Below are positions 1 to 6,597 of a stretch of 64,000 nt of DNA, one piece after another. Under the pieces are notes generated by a model that saw only the letters and a list, made by a program, of their open reading frames with translations, searched no databases and had not been told where the DNA came from. The DNA lies in assembly GCA_003635265.1 (NCBI GenBank), contig PYIZ01000029.1, forward strand, positions 1 to 64,000. The letters run 5' to 3'. The stretch is from Candidatus Poribacteria bacterium (GTDB taxonomy: Bacteria > Poribacteria > WGA-4E > PCPOR2b). Each line of letters opens with the position of its first letter. Within the stretch, counting starts at the first letter, position 1. The position numbers and the translations under genes were made by a program.

Positions 1-1
1 T

Positions 2-304
2 GAAATCTACGTGATGGACGCCGATGGGGGTAATCAACAAAGACTCACTGAAAATCGCAGTGATGACGACGATCCCTCATGGTCCTCTGACGGTAAACGG
101 ATTGCCTTCAGCACCCGTAGGGCGGGGGACTTTAAAAACAACTATGAAATCTACGTGATGGACGCTGACGGGGGAAATCAGCAAAAACTCACCAATCATC
201 CGAGGAATGATGGTAGTCCTGCATGGTTTGTTCCTGCTTTTGCCGTTGCCCCCGCGGGCAAAAAGTTTACAATATGGGGATGGCTCAAGCAGATTGACCG
301 ATGA
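2..304 (+). CDS. TolB-like beta-propeller protein, C-terminal part (cut by window edge)
   Basis: This is the 3' end of a secreted TolB-type propeller protein; the reading frame is open from the first bases, so the true start lies before the window. About two blades remain, seen as repeats of 'EIYVMDADGGNQQ' followed by 'PSWSSDGKRIAF'. It ends in the same tail as its downstream paralogs, 'AGKKFTIWGWLKQIDR'. By family, such proteins are periplasmic or surface propellers that bind other proteins or ligands; no enzyme residues are visible. It is the first member of a tandem array of five, and the next copy begins 96 bases downstream. Confidence 0.85.
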   Translation, partial: EIYVMDADGGNQQRLTENRSDDDDPSWSSDGKRIAFSTRRAGDFKNNYEIYVMDADGGNQQKLTNHPRNDGSPAWFVPAFAVAPAGKKFTIWGWLKQIDR

Positions 305-400
305 CTCCCATTTTTATTGGAAAGGGGTTGCCAACACCAGCTGACCTCTATCACCTCCAAAAGATAATAAACCGATTTGAAAATAGAGGAGGAATAGCAG

Positions 401-1402
401 ATGCAACGGAGATACAATCCTGCACATTTGATTTTAGCTAGCGTTGTAGCCTTGGTTCTAACGCTGCTGATGGTATGCGTTGATGCACAGGCACAGATTG
501 CCTTCGCGTCTAATAGGGAGGGGAACTGGGAAATTTACGTGATGGATGTCAATGGAGGGAATCAGCAAAACCTCACCAATAATCCCTTTGAGGATAGGAA
601 TCCCTCATGGTCATTGGACGGTAAACGGATTGCCTTTGAGTCTGATAGGGATGGGCGCGTTAACTATGAAATCCACGTGATGGACGCCGACGGGCAAAAT
701 CAACACAGACTCACCGATAATCCTGGTGATGACAGGCAGCCGTCATGGTCACCGGACGGTAAACGGATTGCTTTTGAGTCCGATAGGGATGGGCGCTTTA
801 ACTATGAAATCTACGTGATGGACGCCGATGGCGGGAATCAGCAAAACCTCACTAACAGTCCCGATGCTGACCGGTTTCCCTCATGGTCACCCGGCGGTAA
901 ATACATTGTCTTCAGTGCCCGCAGGCCTAGGCACTTTGAAAACAAGTTTGAAATCACCTATGAAATCTACGTGATGGACGCCGATGGCGGGAATCAACAA
1001 AGACTGACTAAAAATCGAAAGAATGACTGGTATCCGTCATGGTCACCGGACGGTAAACGGATTGCCTTCGCGTCTGATGGGAAGGGTGACCTTCAAAATT
1101 TTGAAATCTACGTGATGGACGCCGACGGGCAAAATCAACACAGACTCACCATTCATCGTGGTGATGACGGGGCACCTTCATGGACACCGGATGGTAAACG
1201 AATTGTCTTTCACTCTAATAGGGAGGCGGACATTGAAAACTATGAAATCTACGCGATGGACACCGATGGAGGAAATGTTCAAAACCTCACCAATAATCCG
1301 CGTGGTGACATCAGCCCTGCATGGTATGGTCCTGGTCTTGCCGTTGCTCTCACTGGAAAAAAGTTTACAATGTGGGGCGGGGTCAAACAGGTTGACCGAT
1401 AG
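401..1402 (+). CDS. Secreted six-bladed TolB-like propeller protein (array copy 2)
   Basis: A 333-residue protein with an N-terminal signal peptide (two arginines, a hydrophobic stretch at about residues 9-27, then 'AQAQ' as a plausible cleavage site). The rest consists of six repeats, each with an 'EIYVMDxDG' strand and a 'PSWSPDGKRIAF' strand, the pattern of TolB/PD40 propeller blades. Six blades give a closed TolB-like ring. The tail 'GKKFTMWGGVKQVDR' is shared by the neighbouring copies. The start is set by the strong site GAGGAGGAAT just upstream. Family knowledge suggests a periplasmic or cell-surface binding protein; the partner is unknown. No TolB N-terminal domain or Pal-interaction region is visible, so it is not TolB itself. 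Confidence 0.9.
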   Translation: MQRRYNPAHLILASVVALVLTLLMVCVDAQAQIAFASNREGNWEIYVMDVNGGNQQNLTNNPFEDRNPSWSLDGKRIAFESDRDGRVNYEIHVMDADGQNQHRLTDNPGDDRQPSWSPDGKRIAFESDRDGRFNYEIYVMDADGGNQQNLTNSPDADRFPSWSPGGKYIVFSARRPRHFENKFEITYEIYVMDADGGNQQRLTKNRKNDWYPSWSPDGKRIAFASDGKGDLQNFEIYVMDADGQNQHRLTIHRGDDGAPSWTPDGKRIVFHSNREADIENYEIYAMDTDGGNVQNLTNNPRGDISPAWYGPGLAVALTGKKFTMWGGVKQVDR

Positions 1403-1422
1403 CTGCCATTGTCGAGAAAGTC

Positions 1423-1460
1423 GTTATGCTAAAAGTCTGTGACAGCACTTTTAGCATAAC
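1423..1460. repeat. Perfect 14-bp inverted repeat beside a small secreted gene
   Basis: GTTATGCTAAAAGT and its exact reverse complement ACTTTTAGCATAAC are separated by 10 bases. The hairpin lies 28 bases beyond the stop of the small minus-strand gene at 1489-1719, so it could end that transcript, although no T-run follows. An almost identical hairpin at 8426-8467 sits in the same place beside the paralogous gene, so it belongs to a duplicated cassette. Confidence 0.8.
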
Positions 1461-1488
1461 AAAGGTGTCTGACTTTCACTACTGGGAT

Positions 1489-1719
1489 TTATTCTCCAGT
1501 AACATGTTCAGCGTCCTTGAATATACAATCCCAAGGCGGATCACCTGGATGAGTGTGGAAAGTTACTGTGACACCGGTAACACGGTGCTTACAATCGAAG
1601 TGACCGTGGGCCCCGGCGTCTGCCTCTGAGTCATAGGTAAAACATGTAATCATTGACACAGCCAACAGGCTTAGTGCTAAAATGAAAACCGTTCCGAGGG
1701 TCAATGCTTTTCTTAACAT
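1489..1719 (-). CDS. Small secreted Cys/His-containing protein (copy 1)
   Basis: A 76-residue protein starting 'MLRKALTLGTVFILALSLL', a clear signal peptide with cleavage near residue 30. The mature part is short and rich in His, Asp and Cys: 'HGHFDCKHRVTG' and 'HTHPGDPPWDC'. The start is chosen because AAAGGAG stands 7 bases before this ATG; an upstream in-frame TTG lacks such a site. It has a paralog at 8480-8692 with the same signal peptide and the same 'HPGDPPWDC' motif. The two conserved cysteines could form a disulfide, and the His cluster could bind a metal; both are inferences. I do not recognise the family. Confidence 0.75.
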   Translation of the reverse strand: MLRKALTLGTVFILALSLLAVSMITCFTYDSEADAGAHGHFDCKHRVTGVTVTFHTHPGDPPWDCIFKDAEHVTGE

Positions 1720-1742
1720 TATGGGTAACTCCTTTCGGATGT

Positions 1743-1763
1743 GCAGAAGCAATCGACTTCTGC
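1743..1763 (-). promoter_or_regulatory. Leader hairpin upstream of small secreted gene copy 1
   Basis: GCAGAAG and CTTCTGC form a 7-bp stem just upstream of the ribosome binding site of the gene at 1489-1719. The same stem is present in the leader of the paralog (8716-8740) with a different loop, which suggests that it is a retained part of the 5' untranslated region. Confidence 0.45.
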
Positions 1764-2205
1764 TGCTAGAGATAGAACTTCTAAATCTTCCAATTTCGGG
1801 ACAGGCATGAACAAATTTTACAGTTCACGGATTTATCTGTCCCATTGCAATTATAAAATACCAGCTAATAAATAAAAATCCCAGTCGCTTTTAGGCAGTC
1901 TTGACATATCATGTCCAGACCCCTTAAAGTTGGCTGGCATTTTGAGGTTATTGGTCGATATACTTCATAATTGAGGAGTGTGTATAATATTTCTCGGTGG
2001 AATATGTTAGTGGTTCAGGAGGGTAGCTAGGTAACTTACCACCGCACAACACGACTTATAACACCCGATGAATCCCCGATTTATCGGGACAGGCAGGCGA
2101 CTACAGTTGTAGGCTTGTATTGTATTAGGGCAATTGTCCGTGGCAACGCGCAGTGAATTGCCCTACTACCAATTGCTTTGAATCCCGACATCTCACTGTA
2201 GCTGC
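1764..2205. other. Non-coding stretch with one dispersed palindrome
   Basis: No convincing reading frame lies between the small secreted gene and the next propeller gene. The first 60 bases resemble the upstream region of the paralogous small gene (a TGTCCCGAA-like box on the minus strand). Position 2075-2088 carries the dispersed palindrome CCCGATTTATCGGG followed by 'ACAGGCAGGCGACTACAG', a combination seen again at 56,765-56,820. Nothing else is recognisable. Confidence 0.5.
2075..2088. repeat. Dispersed palindrome CCCGATTTATCGGG
   Basis: One copy of a short palindrome that recurs in intergenic spaces of this window (also at 14,783, 15,957, 29,431, 29,451 and 56,765, with looser versions at 6,095 and 6,314). 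The flanks 'GATGAATC' before and 'ACAGGCAGGCG' after are also partly shared with the copy at 56,765. Confidence 0.7.
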
Positions 2206-2235
2206 TTGCATAAATTGCTCAAATAGTTATATAAT
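2206..2235 (+). promoter_or_regulatory. Candidate sigma-70-type promoter before propeller copy 3
   Basis: TTGCAT at 2206-2211 and TATAAT at 2230-2235 are 18 bases apart. The start of transcription would fall near 2242, giving an untranslated leader of about 80 bases that contains the block conserved before every propeller copy (GGGTTGC..., ATAAACTGATTTG, GAGGAGG). Confidence 0.5.
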
Positions 2236-2324
2236 TTTGGTTGAAAAAGGGTTGCTAACACAATCTTACCTCAATCCACTCACAAAAATAATAAACTGAT
2301 TTGAGAGCAGAGGAGGAAAGACAG

Positions 2325-3305
2325 ATGCAACGGAGATACAATCCTGCACATTTGATTTTAGCTAGCGTTGTAGCCTTGGGTCTAACGCTGCTGATGGTAT
2401 GCGTTGACGCGCAGGCACGTATTGTCTTCATGTCTGATAGGGATTGGAACTGGGAAATCTATGTGATGGACAACGATGGGGATAATCAGCTAAACCTCTC
2501 TAACAATCTTGGTGATGATAAGTATCCCTCATGGTCCCCCGACGGTAAACGTATTGTCTTCGAGTCTGATAGGAGTGGTAGAGATCGGAACCGGCAAATC
2601 TATGTGATGGACGCCGACGGGGGTAATCAGCGAAACCTTTCTAACAATGACTTCGATGACAGGGATCCCTCATGGTCCCCGGACGGCAAACGGATTGCCT
2701 TTGTATCTCATAGGGACGGGAACTATGAAATCTACGTGATGGATGCCGATGGGGGCAGGCCTAAAAACCTCACTAACAATCGTACTCCTGATGATAATCC
2801 CTCATGGTCCCCTGACGGTAAGCGCATTGCCTTTGATGCTTATAGGGATGTGAACGTTATAAACCTTGAAATCTATGTGATGGACGCCGATGGGGACAAT
2901 GAGCGAAACCTCACCAATCATGCCAATTTTGACCAGAATCCCTCATGGTCCCCTGATGGCAAGCGCATTGCCTTTGATTCCTTGAGGGATGAGAACAGGG
3001 ATATCTATGTGATGGACGTTGATGGGGGGAATCAACGTAGACTGACCAAAAATCCCTTTAAGGATTGGGAACCCTTATGGTCTCCGGACGGTAGACGGAT
3101 TGCCTTCGTGTCTAATAGGGAGCTGGATGGGAACCATGAAATTTACGTGATGGACGCCGATGGGAGTAACCCTCGAAACCTGACCAATCATCCTGATGAT
3201 GATGCTGATGACTCTGCTCCCTCATGGTATGGTCCTGCTTTTGCAGTAGCTCCCACTGGTAAGATACTTACGATATGGGGACGGCTTAAACAGGTTGACC
3301 GATAA
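2325..3305 (+). CDS. Secreted six-bladed TolB-like propeller protein (array copy 3)
   Basis: A 326-residue protein. The first 25 residues ('MQRRYNPAHLILASVVAL...') are almost identical to copy 2, including the signal peptide. Six blades follow, each with an '[E/Q/D]IYVMD' strand and a 'PSWSPDGKRIAF' strand. The tail 'GKILTIWGRLKQVDR' matches the family tail. The start is placed at the ATG 8 bases after GAGGAGG, equivalent to copy 2, rather than the in-frame codon 24 bases upstream. Blade sequences differ from copy 2 more than the leader and signal peptide do, so the ends are under tighter constraint or were recently exchanged. The role is probably protein or ligand binding outside the inner membrane. 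Confidence 0.9.
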   Translation: MQRRYNPAHLILASVVALGLTLLMVCVDAQARIVFMSDRDWNWEIYVMDNDGDNQLNLSNNLGDDKYPSWSPDGKRIVFESDRSGRDRNRQIYVMDADGGNQRNLSNNDFDDRDPSWSPDGKRIAFVSHRDGNYEIYVMDADGGRPKNLTNNRTPDDNPSWSPDGKRIAFDAYRDVNVINLEIYVMDADGDNERNLTNHANFDQNPSWSPDGKRIAFDSLRDENRDIYVMDVDGGNQRRLTKNPFKDWEPLWSPDGRRIAFVSNRELDGNHEIYVMDADGSNPRNLTNHPDDDADDSAPSWYGPAFAVAPTGKILTIWGRLKQVDR

Positions 3306-3481
3306 CTGCCATTATTGAGAGAACGATGTTTACTAAGAGGTGGGAACGTACGGAGTGGGTCATAAACGCCAACGAAGGGCCGATGAGTTCATACAACAAT
3401 AATTCGAGCTACTACTTTAAACTGACTTCTATCACCCCCAAAGAATAAAAAACCGATTTGATAACAGAGGAGGAATAACAA

Positions 3482-4165
3482 ATGCACCGGAGATACAATC
3501 TCGCACATTTGATTTTAGCTGGCGCTGTAGTCTTGGTGCTGACGCTGATGGTATGCGCTGATGCACAGGCACAGATTGCTTTCGTGTCTCATAGGGAGGG
3601 GAACCCTCAAATCTACGTGATGGACATCAACGGGGGTAATCCTCAAAACCTCTCCAATAATCACCATAATGATTGGCAGCCCTCTTGGTCTCCCGATGGT
3701 AAACAGATTGTCTTCGTGTCTAATAGGGATGGGCACTTTCTAGGCAATATACCCGCTTATGAAATTTACGTGATGGATGCCGATGGGAAAAATCAACTTA
3801 ACCTCACTAATAATCTTGGTGATGATAGGTCTCCGTCATGGTCTCCCGATGGTAAACGCATTACCTTCGTGTCTGAGAGGGTTGATAGGGATGAGCGTCC
3901 TCACCGTGATATCTACGTGATGGATGCCAATGGAAAAAATCAACAAAGACTCACCAATAATCCCAAACATGATGATTGGCAGCCCTCTTGGTCTCCCGAT
4001 GGTAAACAGATTGTCTTTCACTCTAATAGGGAAGGGAACTATGACATCTACGTGATGGACGCCGATGGGGGTAATCAACAAAGACTTACTAATAATCCCC
4101 ATAGTGACGTTAGTCCTGCATGGTTTGTTCCTACTTTTGCCGTTACTCCCACAGGTAAGCCGTAA
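3482..4165 (+). CDS. Shortened TolB-like propeller protein, four blades, no tail (array copy 4)
   Basis: A 227-residue paralog with the same signal peptide ('MHRRYNLAHLILAGAVVL') and leader GAGGAGGAATAACAA before the ATG. Only four 'IYVMD' strands are present against six in the other complete copies, so two blades are missing. The protein ends at 'PTFAVTPTGKP' and lacks the usual '...FT-x-WG-xx-KQVDR' tail; the DNA after the stop is not an out-of-frame tail but unrelated sequence. It may still fold as a smaller ring or pair with another copy, or it may be decaying. The duplicated repeat DNA within the array makes loss of blades by recombination plausible. Confidence 0.85.
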   Translation: MHRRYNLAHLILAGAVVLVLTLMVCADAQAQIAFVSHREGNPQIYVMDINGGNPQNLSNNHHNDWQPSWSPDGKQIVFVSNRDGHFLGNIPAYEIYVMDADGKNQLNLTNNLGDDRSPSWSPDGKRITFVSERVDRDERPHRDIYVMDANGKNQQRLTNNPKHDDWQPSWSPDGKQIVFHSNREGNYDIYVMDADGGNQQRLTNNPHSDVSPAWFVPTFAVTPTGKP

Positions 4166-4280
4166 GTCCCGAAACGAGACAACGGAATCGGGATTTAATT
4201 GTAAAGGGGTTGCCAATCTAAGCTGACCGCAATCACCCCCAAAATAAAAAACCGATTTGATAACAGAGGAGGAATAACAA

Positions 4281-5288
4281 ATGTACCGGAGAACCAATCT
4301 AACCCATTTGATTTTAGTTGGTGCTGTCGCCTTGTGTCTGATATCGCTGATGATATGCGTTGATGCACAGGCACAGGTTGTCTTTGTGTCTCATAGGGAG
4401 GGGAACCCTCAAATCTACGTGATGGATATCAATGGGGGTAATCTGCAAAGACTCTCGGATAATTCGCATGATGATTGGCATCCCTCTTGGTCTCCGGATG
4501 GTAAACGGATTGTCTTTGTGTCTCATAGGGAGGGGAACGCTGACGTCTACGTGATGGATGCCGATGGAGGTAATCAGCAAAACCTTACTAAAAATCTCAG
4601 AAATGACTCTTCACCCTCGTGGTCTCCCAACGGTAAACACATTGTCTTTGAGTCTAATAGAGCTGGGGCCTTTAACTATGATATCTATGTGATGGATGCC
4701 GATGGGGACAATCAGCATAACCTTACTAACAATCCCAATGCTGACCAGTTTCCCTCGTGGTCTCCCGACGGTAAACGCATTGTTTTCAGTGCCCGTAGGT
4801 CTCGGCACTTTGAAAACGAGTTGGAAATCAGTCACGAAATCTACGTGATGAATGCCGATGGGAGTAATCAACAAAGACTCACTGAAAATCGAAAGAATGA
4901 CTGGTTTCCCGCTTGGTCCCCCGATGGCAAACGGATTGCTTTTGCTTCTGATAGGAAGGGCGACCTTGAAAATTTTGAAATCTACATGATAGACGCCGAT
5001 GGGGGGAATCAACAAAAACTCACTGCAGATCGAAAGGATGACTCGTTTCCCTCTTGGTCTCCGGATGGTAAACGGATTGTCTTTCACTCTAATAGGGAAG
5101 GGAACTTTGAAATCTACGTGATGGACGTCGATGGGGGTAATCTTCAAAACCTCACCAATAATCGCAAACATGATGTTAGTCCTGCATGGTTTGTTCCTGC
5201 TTTTGCCGTTGAAGTTACTCCTTTTGCAGTTTCTCCTGCAGGCAAAAAGTTTACAATGTGGGGTTGGCTCAAACAGGTCGACCAATAA
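4281..5288 (+). CDS. Secreted six-bladed TolB-like propeller protein (array copy 5)
   Basis: A 335-residue protein: signal peptide ('MYRRTNLTHLILVGAVAL...AQAQ'), six blades with 'IYVMD' and 'PSWSPDGKRIVF' strands, and the family tail 'GKKFTMWGWLKQVDQ'. The leader AACCGATTTGATAACAGAGGAGGAATAACAA is identical to that of copy 4. A short insertion ('EVTPFAV') precedes the tail. Its last 20 bases overlap the end of the convergent methyltransferase gene at 5269. It closes the array; no enzyme of cell-wall or transport function accompanies it. Confidence 0.9.
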   Translation: MYRRTNLTHLILVGAVALCLISLMICVDAQAQVVFVSHREGNPQIYVMDINGGNLQRLSDNSHDDWHPSWSPDGKRIVFVSHREGNADVYVMDADGGNQQNLTKNLRNDSSPSWSPNGKHIVFESNRAGAFNYDIYVMDADGDNQHNLTNNPNADQFPSWSPDGKRIVFSARRSRHFENELEISHEIYVMNADGSNQQRLTENRKNDWFPAWSPDGKRIAFASDRKGDLENFEIYMIDADGGNQQKLTADRKDDSFPSWSPDGKRIVFHSNREGNFEIYVMDVDGGNLQNLTNNRKHDVSPAWFVPAFAVEVTPFAVSPAGKKFTMWGWLKQVDQ

Positions 5289-6054
5289 CCTCCCTAGATT
5301 CGATCGGTTTTTGAAAATAAACGCCGTGCAGATCCGCTTTTTTCAATACGACCCCTTGAATCTGATGTTCTTTGAGATAATCCGTTACTGCCTCGCGGCA
5401 TCCGGGCCATCTCCAATAATCATCCAGAACAACAAACCCGCCTTCAACCACTTTATCATATAAGGTCTCTAAAACTATCTTGACTGACGCATACCAATCG
5501 GCGTCAATATGCAAAATAGCGATGGTTTGAAGGTCTGCTGTCTGCAGCGTCTCATCAAACCACCCGGGAACAATGTTGACATGCTGTAACGAGAGCCGAA
5601 ATCGCCGAAAAACTCGCTCAACCTTCTCCGTTTCACCGTGACACCACCCTTGGAAATAGGTCTCCGTTGCCTGTTTTCCGTCTTTGCTGCTTGGCGGTGG
5701 CAGCCCACGAAACGAATCAAAGAGCCATAACTTCCTGACTTTGCCGGAGGTTTCATCGTCTCGGTCCGCTACCCCCATCATGGCAGCAGATCCGCCATTC
5801 CACACCCCGCACTCGACTATATCTCCGGGCAGATTCAACTTGTTTGCCTTCTGTGTCAAGCGATGAAGGTTAATCAGTCGCTTCACCGACACCTTTGTAT
5901 ATCTGGGGATCAGCTGCGAGATGAGCGTAGCGAGTCTGAGAGACTTTTTTCGGGGGTTGCGGAGGAGAAACCATAGGATATCGAGCAATCCTTTCCCTGA
6001 GAACAGGATTTGACCGGTGAAAAAATCTGTAGATAGGAGTTTAATCAGATTCAT
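5269..6054 (-). CDS. TylF/MycF-family O-methyltransferase
   Basis: A 261-residue protein of the macrocin O-methyltransferase (TylF) family, which transfers a methyl group from S-adenosylmethionine to sugar hydroxyls of antibiotics or surface glycans. Visible motifs: 'GDIVECGVWNGGSA' (SAM loop), 'LWLFDSFRGLPPP', 'ILHIDADWYASVK' and 'GGFVVLDDYWRWPGCREA', the last two with the metal-binding aspartates of the family. The length is typical. It stands alone on the minus strand and overlaps the convergent propeller gene by 20 bases. With a membrane glycosyltransferase nearby (6598-8301), a role in decorating a surface polysaccharide is possible but not shown. Confidence 0.85.
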   Translation of the reverse strand: MNLIKLLSTDFFTGQILFSGKGLLDILWFLLRNPRKKSLRLATLISQLIPRYTKVSVKRLINLHRLTQKANKLNLPGDIVECGVWNGGSAAMMGVADRDDETSGKVRKLWLFDSFRGLPPPSSKDGKQATETYFQGWCHGETEKVERVFRRFRLSLQHVNIVPGWFDETLQTADLQTIAILHIDADWYASVKIVLETLYDKVVEGGFVVLDDYWRWPGCREAVTDYLKEHQIQGVVLKKADLHGVYFQKPIESREVIGRPV

Positions 6055-6094
6055 TGTGGGTTTTTAGGTATTTGAGGGGTGCTCATAATTATTG

Positions 6095-6110
6095 CCCCGA
6101 TAAGATCGGG
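6095..6110. repeat. Dispersed palindrome, variant CCCCGATAAGATCGGG
   Basis: A looser copy of the window-wide CCCGAT-x-ATCGGG palindrome with two extra central bases. It stands 40 bases upstream of the start of the methyltransferase gene at 6054 and opens a non-coding region rich in hairpins. Confidence 0.5.
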
Positions 6111-6203
6111 ATTCAAAGCAATCTGAATCAGGATTTACAGGATGAAAGGATTTTCAGGATAGAACACGGAACGTCAAACGTGATAGGGGGTTGGGTGCAT
6201 TTA

Positions 6204-6514
6204 GCCCCAGAGGGGCGACATGTCTATAGCCGGGCGATAAGGCCCTCTTCCAAGCCCCAGAGGGGCGACATGTGTATGGCAACGAAATGCTGCGCCGCCG
6301 TGAGGCTTTAAATCCCGATTTTATCGGGGTAATAATCCGTGCAATCTGCGCTATCCGTTTCATCTGCGATTCAGACAAATGGCATATATTGCCCCGCCGG
6401 GTCTATGTTGGCTCATTGGTTAATTCAATTGATTAACCCCACACATTGCGCTCCTCTGGAGCGCGTAAATTTTAGGTGGCCTCCTTCTACAGACATATCG
6501 CTCCTCTGGAGCGA
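6204..6514. repeat. Cluster of four REP-like hairpins with a conserved TCT/AGA loop
   Basis: The non-coding interval 6055-6597 holds four short hairpins: GCCCC-AGA-GGGGC at 6204-6216 and 6254-6266, both followed by GACATGT, and GCTCC-TCT-GGAGC at 6448-6464 and 6498-6514 with longer stems. The first pair read on the other strand also has a TCT loop, so all four share a loop and differ by compensated stem changes. A further dispersed palindrome, CCCGATTTTATCGGGG, lies at 6314-6329. These look like REP-type elements. No REP-associated transposase is in the window. Confidence 0.65.
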
Positions 6515-6597
6515 AAGACTGAATAAATCAACCATAACCACCAACCGATGGATTTTCAACCAATAGCAACTTGGGCTATTTTCATTTCCGATTCAGC

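Noticed and set aside
520-5200. Many near-identical 20-40 base direct repeats, considered as CRISPR or satellite DNA.
   Set aside because: They are in frame, spaced by one propeller blade (about 120-150 bases) and explained by the repeated 'EIYVMDADGG' and 'PSWSPDGKRIAF' strands.
4611-5285. A 224-codon minus-strand open frame opposite propeller copy 5.
   Set aside because: The plus strand encodes clear propeller blades with a signal peptide and a ribosome site. The antisense frame merely mirrors the repeats ('GIHHVD' recurring) and has no start signal.
6054-6311. An 85-codon plus-strand frame in the hairpin-rich gap.
   Set aside because: It is composed largely of the REP-like repeats and lacks a ribosome binding site.
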